Positions 8,845 to 16,945 of a DNA stretch of 52,308 bases are shown here, in pieces. Every line of letters begins with the position of its first letter. Within the stretch, counting starts at the first letter, position 1. Under the pieces are notes generated by a model, which made no database searches, had not been told where the DNA came from, and saw nothing but the letters and a program-made list of their open reading frames with translations. The stretch is from positions 1 to 52,308 of the forward strand of contig JANYBS010000033.1 in assembly GCA_025360715.1 (NCBI GenBank), read 5' to 3'. This stretch comes from Candidatus Eiseniibacteriota bacterium. GTDB lineage: Bacteria; Eisenbacteria; RBG-16-71-46. Both the position numbers and the translations under genes were made by a program.

Positions 8845-9458
8845 ACACGCTGCGCAATGCCGTGCTGATGATCGCGTTCGCGACGTGCCTTGTGACGAGT
8901 CCTGCGGGGGCCGCGCCGCTCGTGTGCTCGCGCGCGCTCACCCAGGCGCTGCGCACCGGTGGCCGCGCTGAGGCGGCGCTGCGCTATGCGCTGCCTGCGA
9001 TCGATGGCACCGCGCACAGCGTGCGCGCAACGCTCGCGCTGGAGCCGCCCGTGTTCGCGCGGCTGGATGTGGCCGCCACGGGTGAGAAACTGGTGGTGCG
9101 AAGCGACGGCGGCGAGTGGCTGCAGCCGCAGGCGCACCAGGTGCTGCACTTTCGCGCCGCGCAGGCGGCGGCGCCGCTGCGCTGGTGGCGCGTGCTGCTG
9201 GGCGAGGAAGCGGGCGCCCGCGAGCGCCGCGTGGGCGATGGCTACCTGCTGACGCTGATCGATTTCCACGGCGCGCCGGTCGACAGCGCGCGAGTCTGGC
9301 TCGATGGGAAGGGCATGCCGAGCCGGCTCGAGGTGGGAGATGGCGGCGGCGGCGTCACCACGTACCGCCTCTCCGGCTGGCGGATGCGGCCGGGCCGCGG
9401 CGCAGCGGCGTTCCACCTGATAGTCCCGGCAGGGTTCGAGTCCGTCGAGTTGCCGTGA
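8841..9458 (+). CDS. LolA-like periplasmic protein
   Basis: 205 residues with a signal peptide (about residues 1-25, ending AGAA). Downstream are the strand patterns of the LolA fold, for example LALEPPVFARLDVAATGEKL, SDGGEWLQPQ near the middle and VWLDGKGMPSRLEV near the end. LolA carries lipoproteins across the periplasm. The ATG has AAGGAGACAAGGA just upstream and overlaps the stop of the lipoprotein gene (ATGA). Together with the upstream gene it looks like a carrier/acceptor pair. Assignment is by fold pattern and context only. Confidence 0.6.
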   Translation: MNTLRNAVLMIAFATCLVTSPAGAAPLVCSRALTQALRTGGRAEAALRYALPAIDGTAHSVRATLALEPPVFARLDVAATGEKLVVRSDGGEWLQPQAHQVLHFRAAQAAAPLRWWRVLLGEEAGARERRVGDGYLLTLIDFHGAPVDSARVWLDGKGMPSRLEVGDGGGGVTTYRLSGWRMRPGRGAAAFHLIVPAGFESVELP

Positions 9459-9522
9459 TTCCTGCGCGGGCTGAGAACCCTCGTCAGGTGCGCCGCGCAA
9501 GTGCTTGTCCGCGAGCGGGAAA

Positions 9523-9554
9523 GGGCCTCGCAACCCTTGACACTGTTGAGGCCC
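9523..9554. promoter_or_regulatory. inverted repeat around the rsmD -35 element
   Basis: GGGCCT-cg-CAAC (9523-9534) can pair with GTTG-AGGCCC (9545-9554), leaving a ten-base loop that contains the TTGACA of the rsmD promoter. It could be a terminator-like hairpin of the preceding operon or an operator that covers the promoter. Confidence 0.4.
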
Positions 9555-9565
9555 CGGCGCATCCT
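9537..9565 (+). promoter_or_regulatory. sigma-70 promoter before rsmD
   Basis: TTGACA (9537-9542), a 17-base spacer, then CATCCT (9560-9565). The predicted start of transcription is near 9572, about six bases before the rsmD ATG, so the message would be almost leaderless. A TATCAT at 9574 overlaps the start codon and is too close to serve. Confidence 0.5.
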
Positions 9566-9577
9566 GCCCGGCCTATC

Positions 9578-10168
9578 ATGCGCGTGATCGCGGGAGAGTA
9601 CGGTGGCAGGCGCCTGCAGGCCCCTCGGGGGCGCAACACCCGTCCCACATCGGACCGGGTGCGCGAGGCGCTTTTCATGTCGCTCGGAGACCTCTCGGAC
9701 GCCCGTGTGGTGGACCTTTTCGCCGGAAGTGGAGCGCTGGGCATCGAAGCGCTCTCGCGCGGCGCGGCGCACGTGGATTTCGTCGACAACGACCGTTCCG
9801 CACGCATGACTCTTGAGGAGAACCTGGCCAGCCTGGGCGCCCAATCGCGTGCGCGGGTCTGGCCGCTGGGGTTGCCGCACGGTCTCAAGCGTCTGGCCGG
9901 ACCGCTGGTGAATGCCGATCTCGTGCTCGCCGATCCGCCCTACGGCGGCGCGCAGGCGCGCGAAGTGCTTAGGGCTTTGGGCGAGCCAGGCGTGCTCCGC
10001 TCGGGAGCGCGCGTGGTGCTGGAGCGTCATCAGAAGGACGAGGTTCCTGAAAAGGCCGGGATGCTCTCGCGCGTGCGCGAGCGGCAGTACGGCGAGACGG
10101 TGGTCGAGGTGTACGAAGCCCAAGGCGCCGCACACGACGCTGCAGGGCTGGAGGGGGACCTGCCATGA
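9578..10168 (+). CDS. rsmD: 16S rRNA (guanine966-N2)-methyltransferase RsmD
   Basis: Methylates G966 of 16S rRNA using S-adenosylmethionine. 196 residues. The family opening MRVIAGEYGGRRL, the SAM-binding motif DLFAGSGALGIEALSRGA (about residues 46-63) and the catalytic LADPPYG (about 115-121) are present. ATG 9578 gives the standard N-terminus; the frame is open further up but the extension is not family-like. First gene of rsmD-coaD-pta, a common bacterial arrangement for the first two; it overlaps coaD by four bases. Confidence 0.94.
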   Translation: MRVIAGEYGGRRLQAPRGRNTRPTSDRVREALFMSLGDLSDARVVDLFAGSGALGIEALSRGAAHVDFVDNDRSARMTLEENLASLGAQSRARVWPLGLPHGLKRLAGPLVNADLVLADPPYGGAQAREVLRALGEPGVLRSGARVVLERHQKDEVPEKAGMLSRVRERQYGETVVEVYEAQGAAHDAAGLEGDLP

Positions 10169-10704
10169 AGTCTGGCGTGAAGCAGGACAAGCGCATCGCG
10201 CTGTTCCCGGGCAGCTTCGATCCATTCACCAACGGGCACTTGGACCTTGCGCGCCGCGCCTCGGCGCTCTTCAGCGAGGTCATCGTGGCGGTCGCGCACA
10301 ATCCCGCGAAGACATCACTTTTCACTCCAGAGGAGCGCGTGGACCTGATCGAGCGCTCGTGCGCCGGGCTCAAGAACGTACGCGCGATGCAGTTTGGCGG
10401 GCTCGTCGTGGACTTCGCGCAGAAGTGCGGCGCGCGCGTGATCATCCGCGGCTTGCGCGCCGTGAGCGATTTCGAGTTCGAGTTCCAGATGGCACTCATG
10501 AACCGGCATCTGGCGCCCAAGCTCGAGATCGTGTTCCTCATGCCCGATCAAGCCTACACCTACCTGAACTCGTCGCTCGTGAAGGAAGTCGCGCGCCACG
10601 GCGGCGAGATCCGCGGGCTTGTGCCGCAAGTCGTCGAGAAGCGCCTCCACGAACGCTTCGCGCGCGAGAAGCAGCCCGCGAAGCCGCGAGGACGCAAGCG
10701 GTGA
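10165..10704 (+). CDS. coaD: phosphopantetheine adenylyltransferase
   Basis: Penultimate enzyme of coenzyme A synthesis: ATP plus 4'-phosphopantetheine gives dephospho-CoA. 179 residues. The nucleotidyltransferase motif GSFDPFTNGHLDL is at about residues 16-28, RGLRAVSDFEFEFQMALMN near the middle, and the family's ISSS motif appears as LNSSLVKEV. The Lys/Arg-rich tail (KPRGRKR) is an addition. Starts at ATG overlapping the rsmD stop; its own stop overlaps the GTG of pta. Confidence 0.95.
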   Translation: MKSGVKQDKRIALFPGSFDPFTNGHLDLARRASALFSEVIVAVAHNPAKTSLFTPEERVDLIERSCAGLKNVRAMQFGGLVVDFAQKCGARVIIRGLRAVSDFEFEFQMALMNRHLAPKLEIVFLMPDQAYTYLNSSLVKEVARHGGEIRGLVPQVVEKRLHERFAREKQPAKPRGRKR

Positions 10705-11738
10705 GCGTGACGCTGGATCGCATCCGGCGCCTGGCCAAGGCCCAGCGCCAGCGCCTGCTGCTCGCCGAGGCCGATGATGAACGCGTCGTGCGCGCGGCGG
10801 TGAAACTGGCGCGCGAAGGGCTCGCGCACGTGAGCCTGGTCGGCGATCCCGCTGTGGCGAACGCGACCGCGCGCAAATCCGGCACGACGCTGCTGGGCGT
10901 GGAGCTCATCGATCCCGCCGCGGCCAGCGCCGTGGAGCGCACGCGCGCGGCGCTCAAGGCTGCGCGCGGCGATCGCCTGACTGGCGCCGACCTCGAACGC
11001 TATGCGATCGACCCGGTCTTCCACGCCGCCACACTCGTGCGTGAGGGCGCGGCCGACGCATTCGTCGCCGGCGCGGTACGTACCACCGCCGACGTGTTGC
11101 GGGCGGCGTTCTGGCTGATCGGCCTGGCGCCGGGCGTGAAGAGCGTCAGCAGCTTCTTCCTCATGGTGCTGCCGCCCGGCGGCCCCGGCGCCGCCGCTCT
11201 GGGTGCCGGAGGCACGGGAGGCACCAAGGAGAAGGTCCTCACTTTCGCCGACTGCGGCGTACTGCCCGATCCCGATGCCGCGCAGCTCGCGGAACTCGCG
11301 TGCCTGGCGGCCGAGCATCATCGCGCGCTCACGCAAGAAGTGCCGCACGTGGCGTTCCTGTCGTTCTCCACGCGCGGCAGCGCCGAACACGCGCGCGTGA
11401 ACAAGGTGCGCGAGGCGCTCGCTCTGGCCCGTGCCCGCCGGCCGGATCTGCACTTCGACGGCGAGCTGCAGGCCGATGCGGCGCTCGTGCCCGCTGTGGG
11501 GGAGCGCAAGGCACCGGGCTCGGTCGTGGCCGGTCATGCGAACGTGCTCATCTTCCCGGATCTGGATTCCGGGAACATCGGCTACAAACTCGTGCAGCGC
11601 CTAGGTGGTGCGGCCGCCTACGGGCCGATCCTGCAAGGTCTTGCCCGCACCGCGAACGACCTTTCGCGCGGGTGCAGCAGTGACGACGTGGTCGAGGTCT
11701 CGACCATCGCGTGTGCGCTCGCGGCCGCGCGCGACTGA
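10701..11738 (+). CDS. pta: phosphate acetyltransferase
   Basis: Interconverts acetyl-CoA and acetyl phosphate. 345 residues, matching the short single-domain Pta class. Family stretches are seen: LAEADDERVVRAAV near the start, FVAGAVRTTADVLRA, KSVSSFFLMVLP, and C-terminal ANVLIFPDLDSGNIGYKLVQR with the substrate-binding Asp/Asn. It starts at GTG 10701 overlapping coaD. No acetate kinase gene lies beside it, so either ackA is elsewhere or the enzyme serves acetyl-CoA balance with coaD. Confidence 0.93.
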   Translation: MSVTLDRIRRLAKAQRQRLLLAEADDERVVRAAVKLAREGLAHVSLVGDPAVANATARKSGTTLLGVELIDPAAASAVERTRAALKAARGDRLTGADLERYAIDPVFHAATLVREGAADAFVAGAVRTTADVLRAAFWLIGLAPGVKSVSSFFLMVLPPGGPGAAALGAGGTGGTKEKVLTFADCGVLPDPDAAQLAELACLAAEHHRALTQEVPHVAFLSFSTRGSAEHARVNKVREALALARARRPDLHFDGELQADAALVPAVGERKAPGSVVAGHANVLIFPDLDSGNIGYKLVQRLGGAAAYGPILQGLARTANDLSRGCSSDDVVEVSTIACALAAARD

Positions 11739-11766
11739 CTCAGCACTCAACCCGAAGGAGGGACTC

Positions 11767-12246
11767 GTGCCGACCTACGACTATCGCTGTGAGAAGGACC
11801 ATGTGTTCGAGCTCTTCCACAGCATGAAGGATGAGACGCCCAAGCATTGCCCCAAGTGCGGCACGTTGGCCAAGCGTGTGCCCGGCGGCGGCAGCGGCTT
11901 CCTGTTCAAGGGCAGCGGCTTTTACATCACGGACTATCGCAGCAAGTCTTATAAGGAAGGCGCGAAGGGCGACAAGGGCGGCTCGGGTGGAAGTGGTGGT
12001 GGCGATAGCTCAGGCTCCGGCGGCAGCGCAGGAAGCCCCGGCGGCGCTGCAGGCAGTGGCGGTTCCGGCAGTAGTGGCGGCTCCGGCAGCAGCGGCGGTT
12101 CCGGCAACAGCGGTGGTTCCGGCAGTAGTGGCGGCTCCGGCAGCAGCGGTGGCTCCGGCAGCAGCGGTGGTTCCGGCAACAGCGGCGCCTCCGGCAGTAG
12201 TGGCGGCTCCGGCAGCAGCGGCGGTTCCGGCGGAAGCGGTGCCTAG
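11767..12246 (+). CDS. FmdB-type zinc-ribbon protein with Gly/Ser repeat tail
   Basis: 159 residues. The first 60 or so match the small FmdB/CxxC_CxxC_SSSS zinc-ribbon family (PTYDYRC, then HCPKCG, then GSGFYITDYRS). The first metal pair is unusual: C8 is followed by EKDH rather than the usual xxCG, so His12 may replace a Cys. The last 85 residues are almost only Gly and Ser, built from 18-bp tandem repeats. GAAGGAGGG precedes the GTG start, a strong ribosome site. Function unknown for the family; nucleic-acid or protein binding is suspected. Confidence 0.82.
   Translation: MPTYDYRCEKDHVFELFHSMKDETPKHCPKCGTLAKRVPGGGSGFLFKGSGFYITDYRSKSYKEGAKGDKGGSGGSGGGDSSGSGGSAGSPGGAAGSGGSGSSGGSGSSGGSGNSGGSGSSGGSGSSGGSGSSGGSGNSGASGSSGGSGSSGGSGGSGA
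12061..12240 (+). repeat. ten 18-bp tandem repeats coding Gly/Ser
   Basis: Ten in-phase copies of an 18-base unit of the form GGYTCCGGCARYAGYGGY, each coding GSGSSG-like hexapeptides (units begin at 12061, 12079, 12097 and every 18 bases to 12223). Variants alternate so that a three-unit pattern (AGTAGT, AGCAGC, AACAGC) recurs, which suggests block duplications of about 54 bases. The number of copies is likely to vary between strains. Confidence 0.93.
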
Positions 12247-12291
12247 CATCGGCGAGAATGCGCGGGCGCGGGTGCCCGGGGCGCCCCGGCC

Positions 12292-14151
12292 GTGACGTCG
12301 CCGGCCTCCGGCGCGCGCCATCTCACCGCGATCATCGCACGTTCCCATGGCAGTCGCTGGCCGGACGCCGATGAGAATGACGCACTGCGCATCGATCACG
12401 TTCTACTCGATGAGCAGGCCGGCGTGGTGGCCATGCTCACCTTCGAGTCCGTGGGCCGCGAGCGGCAGGCGTGCGAGTTGGCGCTGATCGCCGCCGCGCG
12501 TGAGGCGGCAGGGCCGGACGCGCAGGAGGACCTGCGCTATCTGCAGAGCGTCGCTGCGGCGACCGGTGTGCACTTCGCCCGTCCGGGCGCCGCGCCCGCC
12601 GCCGCGCTGCATCGCCGCCGTTTCGCGATGCCCGACCGCGTGCTGCTCTCGAGTGTACCGGGCGCCGCTGGCGCCGGCGCTTTCGCGATGCTCGTGCTGC
12701 CCGGAGGTCCGCTCGAGAGTGCGGCCGCGCTCGCAGGTGTCGCGCTCATGCGGCCGCGGCCGCGTGTGTGCGGCGTGCACCTGGTGGGCGCATTGCCGTT
12801 CGGCGCCGGCGCGGCTGAGATGCTCGAGGCGACTGCGCGCGCGCTCGACCACGAGACGCGCGGCGCGGTGCTCGAGTGTCATGGCGTGGGCGTGGCGCAG
12901 GTACCGATGGCGGTACGCATCGCCTACTCGGCGTTGGCGCCGCTGCGGCTGGGAGCGCTCGCGGTGGTATGGCCGTCCGACGAGGTGACGCGCGATCACC
13001 TTCGCGTGTGCGGCCGCGAGTCGGACTGGCGGCGGCTGGAGGGCGATGGCCAGCGCTTCGAGCGCGCCGTCACGCTGGCGCTCGATCGCCTCAGCATGGC
13101 CGAGCATGCCGGGGTCACTCGGGTACGCATCGGCGCACTCGCGGAAGACGACGACCTGCGCGCACTCGCCGCTGCGCTCGCGGGGCGGCGCGTGGCACCG
13201 GGCGTGACGCTCGAGGTGATCGCGGGTGGCCGCGCGGCGCGCGAGGCGGCACCCGAGGCATTCGCGGCGCTCGAGGCGGCCGGCGCACAGGTGCGCGACC
13301 CTGCCGAGGCCGAGGCGCTGCAGCCGCTGGAGGACGGTGCGCTCGCGTGCGGTGAGGAGAGCGGCGTCGCAGAAGGGCGCACGCGAATCGCGGGGCCTTG
13401 GGGCTGCGCGGTGGCGGCATGCGGACAGGCTCAGGGTGATGCGGCCCCGGGTGCCATGCCGGCGGCTCGCCCCGGCAGCGGTGCGCTCGGCGCTGGCGAA
13501 GTGCTCGAACCTGCTGCTGCGGGTGCCGCGAGCGCCATCGAGCACGGCGCCGCCCACCGCCCGCCCCGCGTTCCCGAAGCCTTCGCTGGCCCCTTGCTCG
13601 GGACCGTGGTGCTGGCGGCGGGCGACGACGCCTCCGCCGCACGGTTGGTGCCCTGGGGACCGCGCGCCCAGGCGGTGCGCGGAGACGCCCTTGCGCTCGC
13701 CCAGCTCGCGTTTCGCGACCTCGACGAGAAGGCCACCGCGAGGGCGCTGGCGGCGGGCGGCGGCTTCGTCGTGGCAGGTGCGCACTTCGGCGGCGGGCCG
13801 CACGCGGAAGCCGCGGCGCGGGTGCTGGCGGCCCTCGGGGTGCGCGTAGTGCTCGCCAGCACGTATGATGACGGGCAGGAGCGCCTGTTGGCGCTTCATG
13901 GTGTGCTGCCACTTCGGTGGCAGCGGCCCGAGGACACCGCGGCGCTCGCTGCGGGGGACATACTCGAGATCGCCGGCCTGCCCGAGGCGCTTGCGCCCGA
14001 GCGGCGCTTGGCCATTCGCGATCTCACACATGGCCGTACGTTCCAGGTCTCGCACGCGCTCGCGCCGCATCTTCTCGATGCGGTGCGCGAGGGCGGCTTG
14101 CTGGGACTCGTCGCGCGGGCTCAGGCGCCCGCCGGAGGGAGTGCAACGTGA
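12292..14151 (+). CDS. aconitase-like pseudoenzyme lacking Fe-S and catalytic motifs
   Basis: 619 residues that follow the whole length of the ~650-residue aconitate hydratase family but have lost every key motif I can locate. Family-like stretches are RIDHVLLDEQAG (33-44), YLQSVAAATGVHFARPG (83-99), WPSDEVTRDHL (227-237), GRESDW (241-246) and the swivel domain (about 433-600, with HGVLPLRW). The catalytic DSHT loop reads SSVPGA (about 120-125), the cluster motif GSCTN reads GALAE (281-285), the CGxC pair is replaced around 336-342, GQGSSRE reads GGGPHAE (500-506) and SFARIH reads TYDDGQ. The frame is intact and its end overlaps the isocitrate dehydrogenase start (GTGA). A regulatory, scaffold or chaperone role beside that enzyme is inference. 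Confidence 0.75.
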   Translation: MTSPASGARHLTAIIARSHGSRWPDADENDALRIDHVLLDEQAGVVAMLTFESVGRERQACELALIAAAREAAGPDAQEDLRYLQSVAAATGVHFARPGAAPAAALHRRRFAMPDRVLLSSVPGAAGAGAFAMLVLPGGPLESAAALAGVALMRPRPRVCGVHLVGALPFGAGAAEMLEATARALDHETRGAVLECHGVGVAQVPMAVRIAYSALAPLRLGALAVVWPSDEVTRDHLRVCGRESDWRRLEGDGQRFERAVTLALDRLSMAEHAGVTRVRIGALAEDDDLRALAAALAGRRVAPGVTLEVIAGGRAAREAAPEAFAALEAAGAQVRDPAEAEALQPLEDGALACGEESGVAEGRTRIAGPWGCAVAACGQAQGDAAPGAMPAARPGSGALGAGEVLEPAAAGAASAIEHGAAHRPPRVPEAFAGPLLGTVVLAAGDDASAARLVPWGPRAQAVRGDALALAQLAFRDLDEKATARALAAGGGFVVAGAHFGGGPHAEAAARVLAALGVRVVLASTYDDGQERLLALHGVLPLRWQRPEDTAALAAGDILEIAGLPEALAPERRLAIRDLTHGRTFQVSHALAPHLLDAVREGGLLGLVARAQAPAGGSAT

Positions 14152-15239
14152 AGTATCGTGTGACATTGATCCCCGGGGATGGCATCGGTCCCGAACTGGC
14201 GGCGGCCACGTGCCGCGCCATCGAGGCCACCGGCGTGGAGATCGACTGGGATGTGCAGAACGCCGGCGCCGACGTGATGCAGGCCGAAGGCACGCCGCTG
14301 CCGCAGCGCGTGCTCGACTCGCTGCGCAAGAACAAGGTGGGCCTCAAGGGCCCGCTCACGACGCCGGTGGGCACCGGCTTCCGCTCGGTCAACGTGGCGA
14401 TCCGTACCGAACTCGACGTGTTCGCGAGCGTGCGTCCCGCGCGCACGTATGCGGGCATCCCGAACAGCGTACCGGGCGTCGACCTGGTGATCGTGCGCGA
14501 GAACACCGAGAGCGAGTACGTGGGCATCGAGTTCGCGCAGGGCAGCGCCGAGGCGGCGCAGCTCATCGAATTCGCCAAGAAGCACACCGGCAAGGACATT
14601 CGTACCGATTCCGGCATCGCGCTGCGGCCGATCTCGGTGACCGGCTCGCGCCGCATCGTGGAGTACGCGTTCCGCTATGCGCGGCAGAACGGCCGCAAAC
14701 GCGTGACCGCGATCCACAAGGCCAACATCCTCAAGTACACCGACGGCCTCTTCCTGGAAGTGGCTCGCGAAGTGGCCAAGGCGAACCCCGATATCGCGTT
14801 CGACGACATGATCGTCGATGCCGCTTGCATGAACCTGGTGCAGCGTCCGCAGCAGTTCGACGTGATGGTGATGCCCAACCTGTACGGCGACATCCTGAGC
14901 GACCTCTGCGCCGGTCTGGTGGGCGGCCTGGGTGTGGCGCCGGGCGCGAATCTGGGCGAGAACGCCGCCGTGTTCGAGCCGGTGCACGGCTCGGCCCCGC
15001 AGTTCAAGGGCTCGGGCAAGATGGATCCCGTCGCGATGATCCTCACCGCATGCCTGATGCTGCGGCACTTGGGCGAGCGCGAAGCGGCCGAGCGCCTGGA
15101 GCGCGGCGTCGAGCAGGTGCTCAGCGAGCACTGCGCCGTCACGCGCGACCTACTGCCGCCGGATCAGGCGGATCGTGCCGTGACCACCGAAGCGATGGTC
15201 GATGCCATCGTCGCCGCGATGCCGGGGGCGACCGTCTAG
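14148..15239 (+). CDS. NAD-type isocitrate dehydrogenase
   Basis: Beta-decarboxylating dehydrogenase of 363 residues, most like the short NAD-dependent isocitrate dehydrogenases. GDGIGPE is at about residues 10-16, the substrate loop reads ENTESEYVGIE, metal-binding Asp residues are in DDMIVDAACM and YGDILSDL, and the nucleotide region has EPVHGSAPQFKG. Isopropylmalate or homoisocitrate dehydrogenase are relatives, but the loop and the aconitase-shaped neighbour favour isocitrate. Start is GTG 14148, overlapping the upstream gene; its TAG shares one base with the start of obg. Confidence 0.87.
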   Translation: MKYRVTLIPGDGIGPELAAATCRAIEATGVEIDWDVQNAGADVMQAEGTPLPQRVLDSLRKNKVGLKGPLTTPVGTGFRSVNVAIRTELDVFASVRPARTYAGIPNSVPGVDLVIVRENTESEYVGIEFAQGSAEAAQLIEFAKKHTGKDIRTDSGIALRPISVTGSRRIVEYAFRYARQNGRKRVTAIHKANILKYTDGLFLEVAREVAKANPDIAFDDMIVDAACMNLVQRPQQFDVMVMPNLYGDILSDLCAGLVGGLGVAPGANLGENAAVFEPVHGSAPQFKGSGKMDPVAMILTACLMLRHLGEREAAERLERGVEQVLSEHCAVTRDLLPPDQADRAVTTEAMVDAIVAAMPGATV

Positions 15240-16246
15240 TGCTCATCGACTTCGCGAAGATCCACGCAATCGCCGGCAACGGCGGTCCGGGATGTGTGAG
15301 CTTCCGGCGTGAGAAGTACGTGCCCAAGGGCGGGCCGGATGGCGGCGATGGCGGCCGTGGCGGCAGTGTGATCCTGCGGGTCGATCCGCACGTGCGCACG
15401 CTTCTGGATTGCCGCGAGCAACCGCGCTACAAGGCGGACGCGGGACGCCCGGGCTCGGGCAACAACCGCACAGGGCGCGACGCCGAGGACCTGATCATCC
15501 GCGTGCCGCGCGGCACGGTGGTGAAGGACCTTGAGACCGGCGAGATCGTGGCCGACCTGGTGAACGCCGGCGACGAGTTCGTGGCCGCCCGCGGTGGCAA
15601 GGGCGGGCGCGGCAACGCGCGCTTCGCCACGCCGACCCATCAGGCGCCGCGCCGTGCCGACTCGGGGATCCCCGGCACCGAGCTCCACATGGAATTGGAA
15701 CTCAAGCTGATCGCCGACGTGGGGTTGGTCGGGTTGCCCAATGCCGGCAAGTCGACATTGCTCTCGCGTATCACACGCGCGCATCCGCGTATCGCGGACT
15801 ACCCGTTCACGACGCTCGAGCCGAATCTGGGCATCGTGGCGCTCGATATCGAACGCACGTTCGTCGTGGCGGACCTGCCGGGTCTTATCGAAGGCGCGAG
15901 CGCGGGCAAGGGGCTGGGCATCCAGTTCCTGCGGCACATCGAACGCACGCGTGTGCTGGCGTTCATGGTCGACGTGACCGCAGAAGACCCGCGTGCGACA
16001 CTGGAGCTACTCGAACGCGAGATCCGGCAGTACAGTGAGGACCTTGCGATGAAGCCGCGCCTCGTGGTGCTCAGCAAGCTGGACCAGCTGCCGCCCGAGG
16101 AGCACGCCGGAGTGGCAGCGCGCGCCGGCCTTCCCGAAGCGCTGGTGATCAGCGCTCACTCCGGGGAGGGCCTGCGCGAGCTGCTTGAAGCACTGTGGTT
16201 GCAGATTGCGGCCGCCACGGCCGAGGGAGAGGAATCGGATGTCTGA
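15239..16246 (+). CDS. obg: GTPase Obg (CgtA)
   Basis: Essential large-ribosomal-subunit assembly and stress GTPase. 335 residues: the glycine-rich Obg domain (about 1-158, with GGPDGGDGGRGGSV and GGKGGRGNARF), then the G domain with G1 GLPNAGKST (165-173), G2/G3 TTLEPNLG and DLPGLIEGA, G4 SKLD and G5 SAHSG. There is no extra C-terminal OCT domain. The GTG start shares one base with the stop of the dehydrogenase, and the end overlaps the next gene by eight bases. Confidence 0.96.
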   Translation: MLIDFAKIHAIAGNGGPGCVSFRREKYVPKGGPDGGDGGRGGSVILRVDPHVRTLLDCREQPRYKADAGRPGSGNNRTGRDAEDLIIRVPRGTVVKDLETGEIVADLVNAGDEFVAARGGKGGRGNARFATPTHQAPRRADSGIPGTELHMELELKLIADVGLVGLPNAGKSTLLSRITRAHPRIADYPFTTLEPNLGIVALDIERTFVVADLPGLIEGASAGKGLGIQFLRHIERTRVLAFMVDVTAEDPRATLELLEREIRQYSEDLAMKPRLVVLSKLDQLPPEEHAGVAARAGLPEALVISAHSGEGLRELLEALWLQIAAATAEGEESDV

Positions 16247-16937
16247 AGATAAGATCGGAGCCGGCCGCACCCTCGACGCCATGAGCGCGCGGGGCCTTGC
16301 TGGCAAGCGCGACTATGTGCGCTCGCTCGAGCAGCGCCGCGATGAAGAGGCGCTGTCCCTGTTGGTCGAGTGTCTGTGCGACGAGTCGTGGTACCTGCGC
16401 GAGCTGGCCGAGAGCGCGTTGCTGCGCCTGGGCGCGGCGGCGGGCGAGACGTTGCTGCCACTGCTCGAGCAGGGGTTGTGGTTCTCGCGCGTGAGTTCGG
16501 CGCGCGTGCTGGGACGCTTGGGTTACGGTCCGGCCGCGGGCGGGCTGCTGCGCCTGTGTGCCGACAGCAACGCGCCGGTCGTGCAGGCCTCGCGCGCGGC
16601 GTTGGCGGAACTCGCGCATCGCGGCGGCTCCGTGCGCATCGCGTGGGAACTGCACCGCATGGGCCCCGAGAAGCGCAAGCCGCTCTTGGAACAGCTGGGC
16701 GCGCTCGACAAGCCGCTGCTCGAGCGGCTGGAACGCATGCTTCGCAACGATGAGCTGATGACCACGGACGACCCCGACGACCTGCGCGACGATAGTGACC
16801 TTGTCCGCGCAAGCGAGGAGGGAGTCGAATGGGAGATCCTCACGGGCCCGCCGAAGCCGCGGGGTGTGCAGACCGCGGCCGCACCGACAGAACGCAACCC
16901 GGCCGTTCCGGGGCCCGGCAGTCCGTCGGCGCGCTGA
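16239..16937 (+). CDS. HEAT-repeat protein
   Basis: 232 residues made of helical pairs resembling HEAT/PBS-lyase repeats between about residues 25 and 150 (LLVECLCDESWYLRELAESALLRLG, split as two helices, then LLEQGLWFSRVSSARVLGRLG). The C-terminal 60 residues are acidic then Pro-rich and probably disordered. GGGAGAGGA precedes the ATG, which overlaps the end of obg. It probably acts as a protein-binding adaptor; the partner is unknown. Confidence 0.75.
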   Translation: MSEDKIGAGRTLDAMSARGLAGKRDYVRSLEQRRDEEALSLLVECLCDESWYLRELAESALLRLGAAAGETLLPLLEQGLWFSRVSSARVLGRLGYGPAAGGLLRLCADSNAPVVQASRAALAELAHRGGSVRIAWELHRMGPEKRKPLLEQLGALDKPLLERLERMLRNDELMTTDDPDDLRDDSDLVRASEEGVEWEILTGPPKPRGVQTAAAPTERNPAVPGPGSPSAR

Positions 16938-16945
16938 CCTTGAAC

